Of a stretch of DNA of 64,000 bases, positions 1 through 9,890 are shown one piece after another. The position numbers and the translations under genes are program-made. The DNA is from Euphorbia lathyris (Eukaryota > Streptophyta > Magnoliopsida > Malpighiales > Euphorbiaceae), in contig NC_088910.1 in the NCBI RefSeq assembly GCF_963576675.1, forward strand, positions 29,948,531 through 30,012,530. Reading direction: 5' to 3'. Numbering within the stretch: position 1 is the stretch's first letter; each line of letters starts with the position of its first letter. The notes under the pieces are model-generated. The model searched no databases, had not been told where the DNA came from, and saw only the letters and a program-made list of their open reading frames with translations.

Positions 1-26
1 CCAAGGGGGTATCATCTCGGAGGATC

Positions 27-1058
27 ATGCCCGTGTTGAAATTGTTCAGTGGGGTAGAAGACCCCGAAGCTCATTTGTATGAATACGTGTGTGCTATGTT
101 TGCGGAGCCATACAAAGTGGAAAAAGTCGGTCCATGGTTCTATCTTTCACTGGTGGGCGAACCTTTGAAGTGGTTTCAATCGCTACCTGACTCGACTAAG
201 CATGATTGGTCACTGATGTCAAGCTTGTTTTTTATGAAGTATCGAAGAGATAAAACACAGGCAGGGGAACATAGCGCGATGCAAATTGGGCCTATCAAAC
301 GTCCGTTTCCGACTGTCAGCAAGTATAATGAAGGGAAGGACCCCATGGAGCACCTACATTTTTATCTATCGGCTATGGGTCCTCTAGGTTTCAAAGAGGA
401 GGAGATTACGAGCTTGTTTTGTAACTCATTGGCAGGAGAGTCACTGGTGTGGTAGATGTCTCTTCCAATGCATGTTAAAACAGATTGGGCAAAAATGACT
501 AAGAGATTCATCAAGAAATACGCCGCATGGGAATGTCCAGAGGAAATGCCTGCATTACCCGAAGAGGAGACACCTGAGGCAGTAACAGCCATGTCTAAGT
601 ATAAGGGAGATGAGAACCCCATTGATCACATAAACCGTTTCCGTGCCCACATATTTGACGCGGGACTCTACCGAAGTGAGTTAGTCCAGCATTTTCCAAA
701 GACACTCATATGAGGAGCTTTGATGTGGCACCGAATGCTCTCAGCAAAGATAAAAGGGGACTGGGGATCCCTCATGGAGGCCTTTGTGCAGAGGTATGAG
801 ATGTACATTCCGTGGACAGGGTCGTTGGAAGATTTAGAAAGGATCAAGCAATTCCCCGAAGAAGCATTCGTGGACTATGCTAGAAGATGGAGGTTCAAGT
901 ATGCCTCATGTCGGATCACCTTGAGCGATCAGGAGCAACTCATGTGCATCCGGAAGGGTGCTATTCCACTCGTGGCTAGAAGAATGAATGGAGTGTTCCT
1001 CAAGGACTATGAAGAACTGATAGGTTGGGCTCGGTATGGATCGTCGGACCCTTCCTAG
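27..1058 (+). pseudogene. Tat-lineage gypsy gag, three in-frame stops
   Basis: Capsid (Gag) region of a Ty3/gypsy element. One reading frame runs through the segment and on into the downstream pol, but is broken by stops at 453-455 (TAG after a Trp codon), 711-713 (TGA) and 1056-1058 (TAG). Three similar modules follow one another, opening with SGVEDPEAH, EGKDPMEH and GDENPIDH, each followed by hydrophobic and Trp-rich helices and ending in a basic F..KY or VQRY stretch. Normal gypsy Gags carry one such retrotransposon-gag module, so this looks like a triplication. The last module continues into the usual second half (EEAFVDYARRWRFKY). I see no CCHC zinc knuckle. The 5' LTR and the start of gag lie outside the window. 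Confidence 0.8.
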
Positions 1059-1082
1059 GTAAATCCGAATGTCCCTCACATA

Positions 1083-4000
1083 ATGGATCTGATGGTCGTG
1101 GACATTTGGGGAAGTTCTTCCGACGAGGAAGGTGTCAATCAGAGGGTTCCGATCAACATCTGGGATGAGTCTGATGATGAGTCAGAAATGGCTGTTAGCA
1201 TCGAAGGAAAGATTCTGCCGGGCTTTGAGATCTTCAATGATGTCACCAGCTGGGGCAAAGGGGAAGCAAGCTGCTTCGTCGAGGAGATCATGATGTTAGA
1301 TCTGAATGCCGAGGAGCAGGTCATCACTATTGAGGCAACTGTGGGAGCGGCGGACGAGCCCAACACCTCCAAGGCTCATGAGAAACCCGAGAACCCTGTT
1401 GAGGACAATTGTATTACTGCTTTATTTGAATCCGATGATGTACTCGCCAATACTATCAATGAAATGAATTCTTATTTTGCTTACTTGCTTGATGTTGATT
1501 CTGATCATTCCATGCATTCTCATTCATATAACATGCCTTTATTTGAAATCAATACAATAGAAATGTCAACTTTCAATCTTGGCACGGATGAAAATCCTAA
1601 ACTTATACAAATTGCTCAAGAATTAACTACTGAAGAGAGGAAAGAATTTGAGAGAATAATTAAAAAATACGAAATAGTGTTTGCTTGGACATACGAAGAC
1701 ATACCAGGAATCGATCAATCAATCGTAACTCACCGTATTCCAACATACCCCGATGCTAAGCCCGTGAAACAGAAACTCCGACGCATGAGGCCGGAATGGG
1801 CGGATAAGATCAGAGAGGAAGTGAAGAAACAGTTAGAAGCAGGGTTCATCGAAGTAATTGACTATCCCCCTTGGGTCGCAAATGTAGTGCCAATCGCGAA
1901 GAAGGATGGTAAAGTGAGAATGTGCATCGATTATAGAGATCTCAACAAGGCTTGCCCCAAAGATAAATTCGCATTGCCTCACATCGACGTATTAATCGAC
2001 AGTGCAGCATCGAGCGTCTTGCACACGAATGTTGATGGCTTCATGGGCTACATGCAAGTTCAGATGGCAGAAAAGCACAAGGCAAAGACCTCGTTCACAA
2101 CTGAGTGGGGAACGTACTGCTATAGGGTAATGCCGTTTGGTTTGAAAAATGTCGGGGCAACTTATCAACGAATGGCTACGGCACTGTTCCATGATATGAT
2201 ACACAAAGAGGTGGAAGTCTATGTGGATGACATGATGGTCAAGTCAGAGACGAGAGAGGGGCATTTTGCTGCACTTAAGAAGTTTTTGGCCCGAATTGCA
2301 GAATTCAAGCTAAGGTTGAACCCGAAGAAGTGCTTCTTTGGTGTTTCATCGGGGAAGATCTTAGGCTATGTGATCAATAACAAGGGGACTGAGGTGGATC
2401 CCGACAAGGTAAAGGCCATACAGGAAATGCCAGCACCCAAGAATGAGAAAGAAGTGAGAGGATTTCTGGGGCAGGTTCAGTATATCAGTCGGTTCATAGC
2501 ACGACTCACTGCGATCTGCGAGCCGATCTTTAAGCTGCTACGGAAAGATCAACCAACGGTTTGTAATGATAAGTGCCAGCAAGCATTGGAGAGTGTCCAG
2601 AACTACCTGTCTAATCCACCGGTTTTAAAACCACCTAAACTTGGAAAACCGCTGCTCCTCTATGTAGCAATCGAGGAGCGATCTATTGGGGCAATGCTGG
2701 CCCAAGAAGGGGACGCCGGTGTGGAGCACGCGGTGTATTATCTGAGTAAGAAGTTCCTGGAATACGATCTTAAGTATAACATGATCGAAAAGACGTGCGT
2801 GGCAGTAGTATGGCTAACAAAGAAACTGCGGCACTATTTTCAATCTTACAAAGTGATCATTATTTCCCGGATGGATCCCGTGAAGTATCTGTACCAAACT
2901 CCGTCTCTAACAGGGAAGCTAGCCCGATGGTTGTTGCTCTTGTCCGAATTTGACATCGAATATGTAATGAAAAAGGTTATTAAGGGGAGAGCCGTAGCGG
3001 AATTTCTGGCCAATCAGCCTCTAAGCGCGGAAGAGGAAGAGATAAACTATGATTTCCCCGATGAGCACTTGAACACAATAGAAGTCATACCATGGAAAAT
3101 GTTCTTCGATGGAGCGGTTAACTCAAATGGAGCCGGGGTAGGAGTGCTACTTATCTCACCAGAAGGAGAAAGGGTCCCAATGGCAAAGAAGTTATCCTTC
3201 CCTCTAACCAATAATATGGCCGAGTATGAAGCGTGCATCTACGGGTTAGAGTCGTTAGCAGCACTGGGAGCATCATATGTTGAAATTTGGGGCGACTCAA
3301 AACTGATTATCGAACAAGCACAGGGAAACTGGGAAGTAAGGGAAGAAAGGTTGTGCCCATACCTAGACCAATTGGAGGGACTGGCGCAGAGATTCAGCGA
3401 GTGTCGTTTTTATCACATTCCTCGAGCGCAGAACCAGGCAGCGGATGCTTTGGCCACTTTGGTGTCGGTATGGGATAATCCTCGGAACCTTGCCTCAAAG
3501 CCTTTGGTATTGAGGAGGTCTCACAAACCATGCTATGAAGATGTAATGTTGTTAGGGGCAGATGAAAAGCCTTGGTATCTCGATATCTTAAACTTCATGA
3601 AAAGTGGAACATACCCGGCAGAATCAGAACTTAGGGATCAGGCTGTGATCAGAAGGTTAGCTCAGCAATTTGTCATCCACAATGACTTGCTTTACAAAAG
3701 ACACGCCGATGGTTTACAATTGAGTTGCTTGGATGAGGGAGAAGCCCGTAAGGCAATGGAGTTAGTACACTCAGGAATTTGTGGAGCCCATATGGGAGGG
3801 GCAGTATTAGCAAAGAAAATCATAAGGCAAGGCTTCTATTGGCTCACCATGGAAAGAGATTGTAACGAATATGCGAAGAAATGCCATGATTGTCAAATCC
3901 ACGGAGATTATAATCACTTACCAGCTATGGAACTGCACGTGCTAGCGCCTATTTGGCCGTTTGCGGCTTGGGGCATTGATATCATCGGGGAGGTGAGGCC

Positions 4001-4517
4001 TAATGCGTCGAACGGACACAAATTCATTGCAGTCGCCATCGATTACTTCACCAAGTGGGTAGAGGCAGAATCATTTAGCAAGCTGGGGTCTAAGCAGATG
4101 AGGAAGTTCATTGAAAAGCACTTGATCACCAGGTTCGGAGTGCCTCATCACATGATCACAGATAACGGGGTCCAGTTTCAGGGAGAGGTGAGAAGTCTCT
4201 TCGAAGAGTACGGTATTGAGCATCATATGTCTTCTCCGTATCGCCCAAAAGCTAATGGCGCAGTAGAGGCGGCTAATAAGAACCTTAAAAGGATTCTCGT
4301 AAAGACAGTAGAATTGCACCGGAATTGGCACGAGCAGCTTCCGCTCGCTTTATGGGCTTATCGCACGACGGTTAGAACATCGACTGGGGCAACGCCGTTC
4401 TCCTTGGTATATGGGGCCGAAGCCGTTCTCCCGATTGAGATTGAAAAGCGATCGTTAAGAATCGCAGTAGAAGCAGAGATTCCCGAGATGGAATGGGTGA
4501 AGAAGCGATATGAGTAG
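1083..4517 (+). CDS. Tat-lineage gypsy pol: RT, RNase H, second RNase H, integrase
   Basis: Pol polyprotein fragment of 1144 residues, continuous in frame with the gag upstream. Domain order: an acidic N-terminal linker (about residues 1-170); reverse transcriptase with VRMCIDYRDLNKACPKD, MPFGLKN and catalytic YVDD (nt about 2220); a gypsy RNase H; a second, archaeal-type RNase H opening MFFDGAVNSNGAGVGV and containing GDSKLIIEQ; then integrase with the CHDC zinc site and a D..D..E triad in GIDIIG, TDNGVQF and NGAVEAANKN. Two RNase H domains in tandem mark the Tat/Ogre/Retand lineage. No aspartic protease DTG/DSG motif is visible between gag and RT, so protease seems deleted. The frame ends at a TAG (4515-4517) that interrupts the integrase C-terminus, so this copy is inactive. 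Confidence 0.9.
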   Translation: MDLMVVDIWGSSSDEEGVNQRVPINIWDESDDESEMAVSIEGKILPGFEIFNDVTSWGKGEASCFVEEIMMLDLNAEEQVITIEATVGAADEPNTSKAHEKPENPVEDNCITALFESDDVLANTINEMNSYFAYLLDVDSDHSMHSHSYNMPLFEINTIEMSTFNLGTDENPKLIQIAQELTTEERKEFERIIKKYEIVFAWTYEDIPGIDQSIVTHRIPTYPDAKPVKQKLRRMRPEWADKIREEVKKQLEAGFIEVIDYPPWVANVVPIAKKDGKVRMCIDYRDLNKACPKDKFALPHIDVLIDSAASSVLHTNVDGFMGYMQVQMAEKHKAKTSFTTEWGTYCYRVMPFGLKNVGATYQRMATALFHDMIHKEVEVYVDDMMVKSETREGHFAALKKFLARIAEFKLRLNPKKCFFGVSSGKILGYVINNKGTEVDPDKVKAIQEMPAPKNEKEVRGFLGQVQYISRFIARLTAICEPIFKLLRKDQPTVCNDKCQQALESVQNYLSNPPVLKPPKLGKPLLLYVAIEERSIGAMLAQEGDAGVEHAVYYLSKKFLEYDLKYNMIEKTCVAVVWLTKKLRHYFQSYKVIIISRMDPVKYLYQTPSLTGKLARWLLLLSEFDIEYVMKKVIKGRAVAEFLANQPLSAEEEEINYDFPDEHLNTIEVIPWKMFFDGAVNSNGAGVGVLLISPEGERVPMAKKLSFPLTNNMAEYEACIYGLESLAALGASYVEIWGDSKLIIEQAQGNWEVREERLCPYLDQLEGLAQRFSECRFYHIPRAQNQAADALATLVSVWDNPRNLASKPLVLRRSHKPCYEDVMLLGADEKPWYLDILNFMKSGTYPAESELRDQAVIRRLAQQFVIHNDLLYKRHADGLQLSCLDEGEARKAMELVHSGICGAHMGGAVLAKKIIRQGFYWLTMERDCNEYAKKCHDCQIHGDYNHLPAMELHVLAPIWPFAAWGIDIIGEVRPNASNGHKFIAVAIDYFTKWVEAESFSKLGSKQMRKFIEKHLITRFGVPHHMITDNGVQFQGEVRSLFEEYGIEHHMSSPYRPKANGAVEAANKNLKRILVKTVELHRNWHEQLPLALWAYRTTVRTSTGATPFSLVYGAEAVLPIEIEKRSLRIAVEAEIPEMEWVKKRYE

Positions 4518-4812
4518 TTAGCATTGGTGGACGAGAAAAGGATGGAGGCCCTTTACCATGTGCAGTTATATCAGAGAAGGATGGCCCGAGCCTTCAACAA
4601 AAAGGTCAAGGCCAACCTTATCAAAGAAGGGGACCTGGTGCTGAAACAGAATGACGCACACCGACCCTAGGGGCAAGTTCAGGCCAAACTGGGAAGGACC
4701 ATTCCTCGTGAAGAAAATCCTAAGCAAAGGGGCGGTGAAGCTAACTACTATGGACGGCATGGAGTTCTCCGAACCTACCAATCTGGATATGCTTAAGAAA
4801 TACTTTTCGTAA
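4518..4812 (+). pseudogene. Integrase C-terminal tail, stop plus frameshift
   Basis: Directly after the stop at 4515-4517 the same frame encodes a typical gypsy integrase tail (LYHVQLYQRRMARAFNKKVK). It stops again near 4667-4669 and continues one frame over with KFRPNWEGPFLVKK to a TAA at 4810-4812. This is the natural end of the pol gene, broken by one nonsense change and one indel. An A-rich run follows immediately. Confidence 0.85.
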
Positions 4813-5268
4813 AAAAAAAAAAAAAAAGAGAAAGAAATGAAAATTCCCGATAGGTTGAAAATCCGCAAAGGGCGACCTATGCAACAATAAGGGACATCCC
4901 AATAGGTGAAAACCCGAAAGGGCACTCGTTTGAAAATTCCGGGATAATAAAAGGAGAGATGAAAAATCGATGGGATCTGAAAACCGAAAAAAGGCGGGTC
5001 TTGGTAACAGTGGTTATATCTTGAGCAATTATGAAAATAATGTATAAGCGGCTAAGTATTTCTATTGTTTGTAAATAAATAAAGGCATGAATATATTTGA
5101 AGAGGATGATTGGAATCATTATAATCTACTGAATGCATTGTATTATGAATCATGAGTTATACATTTCCTACCTCTTTCACATAAAAAGCCTACGCCCTAT
5201 CCACCCCTCTCCCTATATACAAGCTATACATCGGGGTGATACTAATGAGAAAACTGCAAATAATGAGC
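4813..5268. other. Tat 3' untranslated spacer
   Basis: No gene is seen. The segment opens with an A-run, followed by two related stretches with GATAGGTTGAAAATCCGC and AATAGGTGAAAACCCG, as expected for the spacer between pol and the antisense gene of Tat elements. The remainder is AT-rich. Confidence 0.6.
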
Positions 5269-6433
5269 CTAATGAGGAGGGAGATCCCAGAAGTCCTCAA
5301 AGTCCCTCAGATGAGAAGCCCGCTCCGCAGATAAGGCCTCCTCGGCAGCAAGGCGCCCCGCGGTCTCCACTCGCGTCATCTCCTCTGCGGCAAGACGCCC
5401 CTCGGTCTCTGCTCGCATCATCTCCGACCAGTGAGCATTTCTCTCTCGATAGACATGCCCGACTCTAGCATCGGCATCCCGCTGCGACTCACTGAACCGA
5501 TGCTCATTCGTATGAAGATCGCTCTGCAAAAAAAAACGTCAAAACAGACAACGACAGAAGTCATACATACATATGTGCATCACACGCATATATTTCACTA
5601 CACTAAAACAGAATAAGAATACTCACCAGGTGGTCGGCATAGCGCAGAGTGAGCTGCTCTCTGAAATAACCGGACAATCCCATATAATCAGTACACGTCT
5701 CCCTTCAAGTATGGAGAGCATTAGGGGGATCGAACGGCATCCTCGAGGTAAAAACCGAAGGGGCTGTCTCGATACCGGAATAGGCCACGCCCGCCTCACC
5801 GTAATGAATCACCGAAAAATCTCTCCCTGGGATCGGGAAGGGTGTGCCAAGGTGAAGCCGCTCTGGTTGGGCAACACCCGAGGACTTGCCTGCATAATAT
5901 GAAGGCTCGCTCGCAGAAGTCCGGGCCCGAGTACCATCGAAGAAGTCTGACGTTCGAGCGCTCCTCAAGGAACCCTCCTGCACGTAAAGACATAATAAAT
6001 ACCCATAACCACCTCGTAAATAAAGAATAAATAGGTCAAAGAACTCACCGGAATCTCCTCTTGACCAAAGACCGCGGCAATAGCCTCCGCCGAAAACACG
6101 TCTTCTGTAGGGTCCACATCCATCGTGACCTCGGGAGGATCCAACGGGGTCAATAGAGTCGATAAATACAGGGCACGACCCCCTGCGTGATCCCACACAT
6201 CCCGAGGGGCAAATCGATGGGTCAAATCGCGACGGATGTCCGACAAGGGCATGACCCTCACCGCAAACATGGACACGAGAATCTCACCTGGCGTCCAATG
6301 AGTGGCACTAACCCCGGTCCCCCAAATACCAGGCTGGCACGCACGGGCCGGTAAGCACACATTGATGCCCCTGAATGCGGGTAACGTAGGCATAATCGGG
6401 ACCGAAGTCGAGGTCGTCCCATCTAAAGGAAAT
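5269..6433 (-). CDS. Antisense accessory gene (aORF) of Tat element, at least three exons
   Basis: Read on the minus strand: exon 6433-6049, intron 6048-5978, exon 5977-5627, intron 5626-5524, exon 5523-5269 (stop TAG). Both introns begin GTGAGT and end in a pyrimidine-rich CAG, and both lie between whole codons, so the frame is kept. The acceptor at 6434-6436 implies a further upstream exon that I cannot place. The last exon is rich in Ala, Glu and Arg with heptad-like repeats (EMMRAETEGRLAAEEMTR), suggesting a coiled coil. One in-frame TGA lies near 5705, so this copy is probably broken. Antisense ORFs between pol and the 3' LTR are known in Tat/Retand/Grande elements; their function is unknown to me, and I do not recognise a catalytic domain. 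Confidence 0.65.
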
Positions 6434-6486
6434 CTGAAAAAACAAAAGAAAGGTCAGACAAGATCAAACAAAATCCATCATGGTTA

Positions 6487-7190
6487 AGAGATCAGGGTTG
6501 CTTTTGAGTCATTTTGCCTACGGTCGATTTAGAGACCAGGGTTGCTTTTGAGCCATTTTGCCTGCGGTCGATTTAGAGACCAGGGTTGCTTTTGAGCCAT
6601 TTTGCCTGCGGTCGATTTAGAGACCAGGGTTGCTTTTGAGCCATTTTGCCTGCGGTCGATTTAGAGATCAGGGTTGCTTTTGAGCCATTTTGCATGCGGT
6701 CGATGTAGAGACCAGGGTTGCTTTTGAGCCATTTTGCCTGCGGTCGATTTAGAGATCAGGGTTGCTTTTGAGCCATTTTTTCTGCGGTCGATTTAGAGAC
6801 CAGGGTTGCTATTGAGCCATTTCGCCTGCGGTCGATTTAGAGACCAGGGTTGCTTTTGAGCCATTTTGCCTGCGGTCGATCTAGAGATCAGGGTTGCTTT
6901 TGAGACATTTGGCTTGCGGTCGATTTAGAGACCAGGGCTGCTTTTGAGCCATTTTGCCTGCGGTCGATCTAGAGATCAGGTTTGCTTTTGAGCCATTTGG
7001 CTTGCGGTCGATTTAGAGACCAGGGCTGCTTTTGAGCCATTTTGCCTGCGGTCGATTTAGAGACCAGAGTTGCTTTTGAGCCATTTTGCCTTCGATCGAT
7101 TTAGAGACCGGGGTTGTTATTGAGCCGGTATGCCAGCAGTCGATTTAGAGACTGGGTTCCCTAGAAAGAACGTCCATCTGCGGCCGATTT
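6487..7190. repeat. 44-bp tandem minisatellite in Tat 3' UTR
   Basis: About 16 units of roughly 44 bp, each starting GAGA(C/T)CAGGGTTGC and containing GAGCCATTTTGCCTGCGGTC. Middle units are nearly identical; those after about 7100 decay. Such arrays between pol and the 3' LTR are characteristic of Tat/Ogre elements and are known seeds of satellite DNA. Confidence 0.95.
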
Positions 7191-7364
7191 AAAGGCAAAA
7201 ACGGGACGGATAAGGCAAAGATCGAAGACGAAGCCGGAGCATGCGGCATGGAGATCAGGTATTGTTCCTCCTACTCTATACGTGTCTTTTACTTTAATAT
7301 ATTTACATTGCATGTGTTGCGTTGGCAAAAAACGTTTTCAAAACACACACATCACTGTCAACAT

Positions 7365-7377
7365 AGGAAAGTAGGGG
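7365..7377 (+). promoter_or_regulatory. Polypurine tract of the Tat element
   Basis: AGGAAAGTAGGGG lies four bases before the TGTAGACA start of the 3' LTR, the expected place for the plus-strand primer. Confidence 0.6.
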
Positions 7378-7538
7378 CAACTGTAGACACCGAGTCGGAG
7401 GACCTGTGACGAAAACCCATAACAAGACGGTTGAAGCGGTCGGTTACGATAATTTAAAGCAAAAATAATAATAAGAATCACGAGAGGGTCTGTAGGGGTT
7501 GCGGTCGTCGAGTGGACGGCTCGCGGGTGCTCAGCGGC

Positions 7539-7818
7539 GCTGGGCGAGCGCCTAGCGGCAGCCGACGCGCGCCCAGCAGCGCAGGGCACGCATGCCAAAC
7601 CTACGTTGGGCGTGCGCCCAACATCCGTCGGGTGAACGCCCGACGTCCGTTGGGCGAACGCCCAACGTTTGTTGGGCGCACGCCCAACGTTGGTTGGGCG
7701 CGCGCCCAACAGAGGTTGGGCATACGCCCAACCAAGTTGGGCGTTCGCCCAACGCTGGTTGGGCATTCGCCCAACACTAGTTGGGCGTCCGCCCAACCAT
7801 TTTGGGCATAGGCCCAAA
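7539..7818. repeat. 22-bp-pitch array of 18-bp palindromes
   Basis: Ten clean dyads start at 7605, 7627, 7649, 7671, 7693, 7715, 7736, 7758, 7780 and 7801, a spacing of 21-22 bp. Consensus is GTTGGGCG-NN-CGCCCAAC with variable centre. Degraded members continue the phase at 7539, 7561 and 7583. In the second clean unit the arms read GTCGGG/CCCGAC and in the last TTTGGGC/GCCCAAA, so changes in one arm are matched in the other. Long open frames here are by-products of the repeat. Confidence 0.95.
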
Positions 7819-7932
7819 TTTTTTAATCTATATATATCTTCTTTTTACCTCCTTTTTAATCTATAGGTATAATTACCATTTCTACTAAGAATATATGCGT
7901 ATGTACCTATTTCTTCTTTTCCTTTTAAATTT

Positions 7933-7934
<2 letters not shown>

Positions 7935-7967
<33 letters not shown>
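7935..7967. repeat. (TA)n microsatellite
   Basis: About 16 TA dinucleotides inside the Tat LTR. Confidence 0.9.
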
Positions 7968-7971
<4 letters not shown>

Positions 7972-8185
7972 AAAGTGTTTTGGTTGGGTGAATTTGGGTT
8001 TAATTCACTAATTGTTGTAATTATGTTCAAATAAAGGTTAATTGAGTGAAAAGGGGAAAATAAAAGACAAAGAGAGGTTTCAAGTTGATTGTTTAAATTA
8101 AAAGCTTTTCTAGATATTCCTAAAGTGCAAATAACATTTTTTTTTGTCATTTTTAAACCGTTTCCAAAACATCACGTGTTGAAAC

Positions 8186-8439
8186 CTTAATCCGTTCCAA
8201 CGACGGATTAAGCGAACATTATAAATTGTTTTGTTGTAAATAATGAAGTTTTGAATTGTTTTCCTAACTAAATAGTTTTGTACAAAATAAATTGACTTGT
8301 ATACTTAATCACGTTTTTAGATTAAAACTGTTTGCTCAACGTTTTCAAACGCTCGAGTCGTTCCAACGGCGATTCGAGTGAACATCATTAACAGGGCTTT
8401 GAAACGTACCTAAATCGTTCCAACGGCGATTAAGGTACG
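8186..8439. repeat. Three hairpins with constant loop and changing arms
   Basis: Inverted repeats at 8186-8212, 8352-8378 and 8405-8439 share the loop TTCCAACG(A/G). Arms are CTTAATCCG/CGGATTAAG (perfect), CTCGAGTCG/CGATTCGAG (one mismatch) and CGTACCTAAATCG/CGATTAAGGTACG (one mismatch). The loop is fixed while arms differ and still pair. Confidence 0.85.
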
Positions 8440-9008
8440 AACCGTGTAAATAAACTCGTTTTTGGGAGTGAGATTAGCGTAGATGTAATATACGACATAA
8501 AGCCTAAATCACACTGTGAATAAATCAATTCTTCCTTCTCCCCCTCTCTCTCCTATGTATTTTAAATTTATGCAAAATGGGTGATTCTTTACTAAAGTGG
8601 CTTTTAATGACATGCTCAAAACGGTTTTCGAAGCGAGAAACAAAAGATTTCAAATGAATTTTAAACTTAAAGAAATATGCGATTAGTCCGTTATCGCCTA
8701 ACACGCTGAGTAGGAGGCCGGTGGTTCATAACCGGGCGATGTCGGGGTGCCTAGTAGCCTTTCTCCGTAAAAGAGCTAGCCTTCTCGGCTTGTACCTAAG
8801 TTTCTCGAACCCTCACCGGTCTCCCGCAAGGGATCGGTGTTCATTTTCCCATTCGTGGGTGGCGACTCTTCCATACTCCAGGCTCCGGTCCTGCCGAGCA
8901 GCTTGATTCCACGATTGGTTGCTTTTGGTGCCAATCACCGCTTACATCGCCATGAGGTGTCCACCCCCCGGTCCGCCCGGGCGAGGCCGTTCGGCACCTT
9001 GTCTAACA

Positions 9009-9890
9009 ACCCCCTGGACAGAGAGCATGTAATTCTTGATGGACCTTGGATTGTTCAAGGAAATTATCTGACAGTTCGTACCTGGTCCCCCACGTTTTCT
9101 CCTTCAGACTCCCTGATTGAATCTACCCTTATGTGGCTTAGGTTCCCTCAAATACCATTGTTCTATTATAATTAAGATGTTCTTTTTGCTATTGCCGAAG
9201 CTATTGGAAAGCCTATTAAGGTCGACGATAACATGACCTTTGCTGATCGTGGTAAGTTTGTAAGGGTCTGTGTTGAGATTAACTTGCTGAAACCCCTTAT
9301 TGCTTGTTTTGATCTTGATAGGATGGAGCAGAGAGTAGAATATGAAGGTTTACATACCGTGTGTACTGGCTGCGGTCGTTATGGTCATCTTAGACAGGTT
9401 TTCTCCTGGCCTGGTATCAATGAAGTTTTGTGCACAAGAGTGACACGAGCTGAGAGTGATACAATGGAGTAGACTAAGAAGCCTATAATGGATCCTATGA
9501 TTGAAAGAAACAATAGTGAGTCAATTCTGATTCCCGCTGCTACTATTTCAAGTCGGGAGGAGCATGAGTATGGACCTTGGATGGCTGTGCCCCGAAGGGA
9601 GCAAGCTTCTTGTGTCAGAGTCCCTTTTAAGCCGCTTGCTGTTGACCCTGGGAATGTTGACGTGAATCCCTTTGAGGGAGTCCATTTGGATTGGGGCAAG
9701 AGTAAGGAAATGGGTAGCAAGGTCTTTGCTAGCTCGGGGCTAAATGAGGCTGCTGCGAGTCGAAACAAGAAAGGGCAGAGATTGAATGTGGTTACAAGTA
9801 GCAACTCTTTTGTGAGCAACTCTTTTGGGGACTTGGCTGGTCCTGAGTCGAATGAGGCTAACAAGGCCTTGAAGTTGGCTCCACCTGGCC
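9009..9890 (+). pseudogene. LINE ORF1-like DUF4283/zinc-knuckle fragment
   Basis: Starts in mid-protein right after the LTR with PLDREHVILDGPWIVQGNYL, a DUF4283-type nucleic-acid-binding segment, then VCTGCGRYGHLRQ, a CCHC-type knuckle whose last Cys is lost. Stops near 9174 and 9470 break the frame. The tail (9488-9890) is low in recognisable motifs. DUF4283 plus zf-CCHC_4 is the usual ORF1 of plant L1-type LINEs and of domesticated relatives; endonuclease and RT are absent here. It merges abruptly into copia gag near 9890, so both ends are truncation or recombination points. Confidence 0.7.

Larger units (their letters stand above)
7382..9008 (+). mobile_element. Tat 3' LTR (about 1.63 kb)
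   Basis: Begins TGTAGACACCGAGTCGG just after a polypurine tract and ends TGTCTAACA, a slightly decayed inverse of the start. The terminal 300 bp (GGGTGGCGACTCTTCC, CGGTCCTGCCGAGCAGC) look like the R/U5 of Tat elements. It contains a palindrome array (7539-7818), a (TA)n run and three hairpins (8186-8439). The matching 5' LTR would lie left of the window, so its age cannot be judged. Foreign DUF4283 coding sequence starts directly after it. Confidence 0.75.

Noticed and set aside
6487..7190. Regularly spaced repeats, CRISPR-like
   Set aside because: The 44-bp units are contiguous, with no unique spacers, in a plant retrotransposon UTR.
7338..7866. Long open frames on both strands, with repeats such as RPTSVGRAPN and CAQ/WAHAQ
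   Set aside because: They arise in every frame because the 22-bp palindrome unit gives a 66-nt, 22-residue period without stops; no start context or homology.
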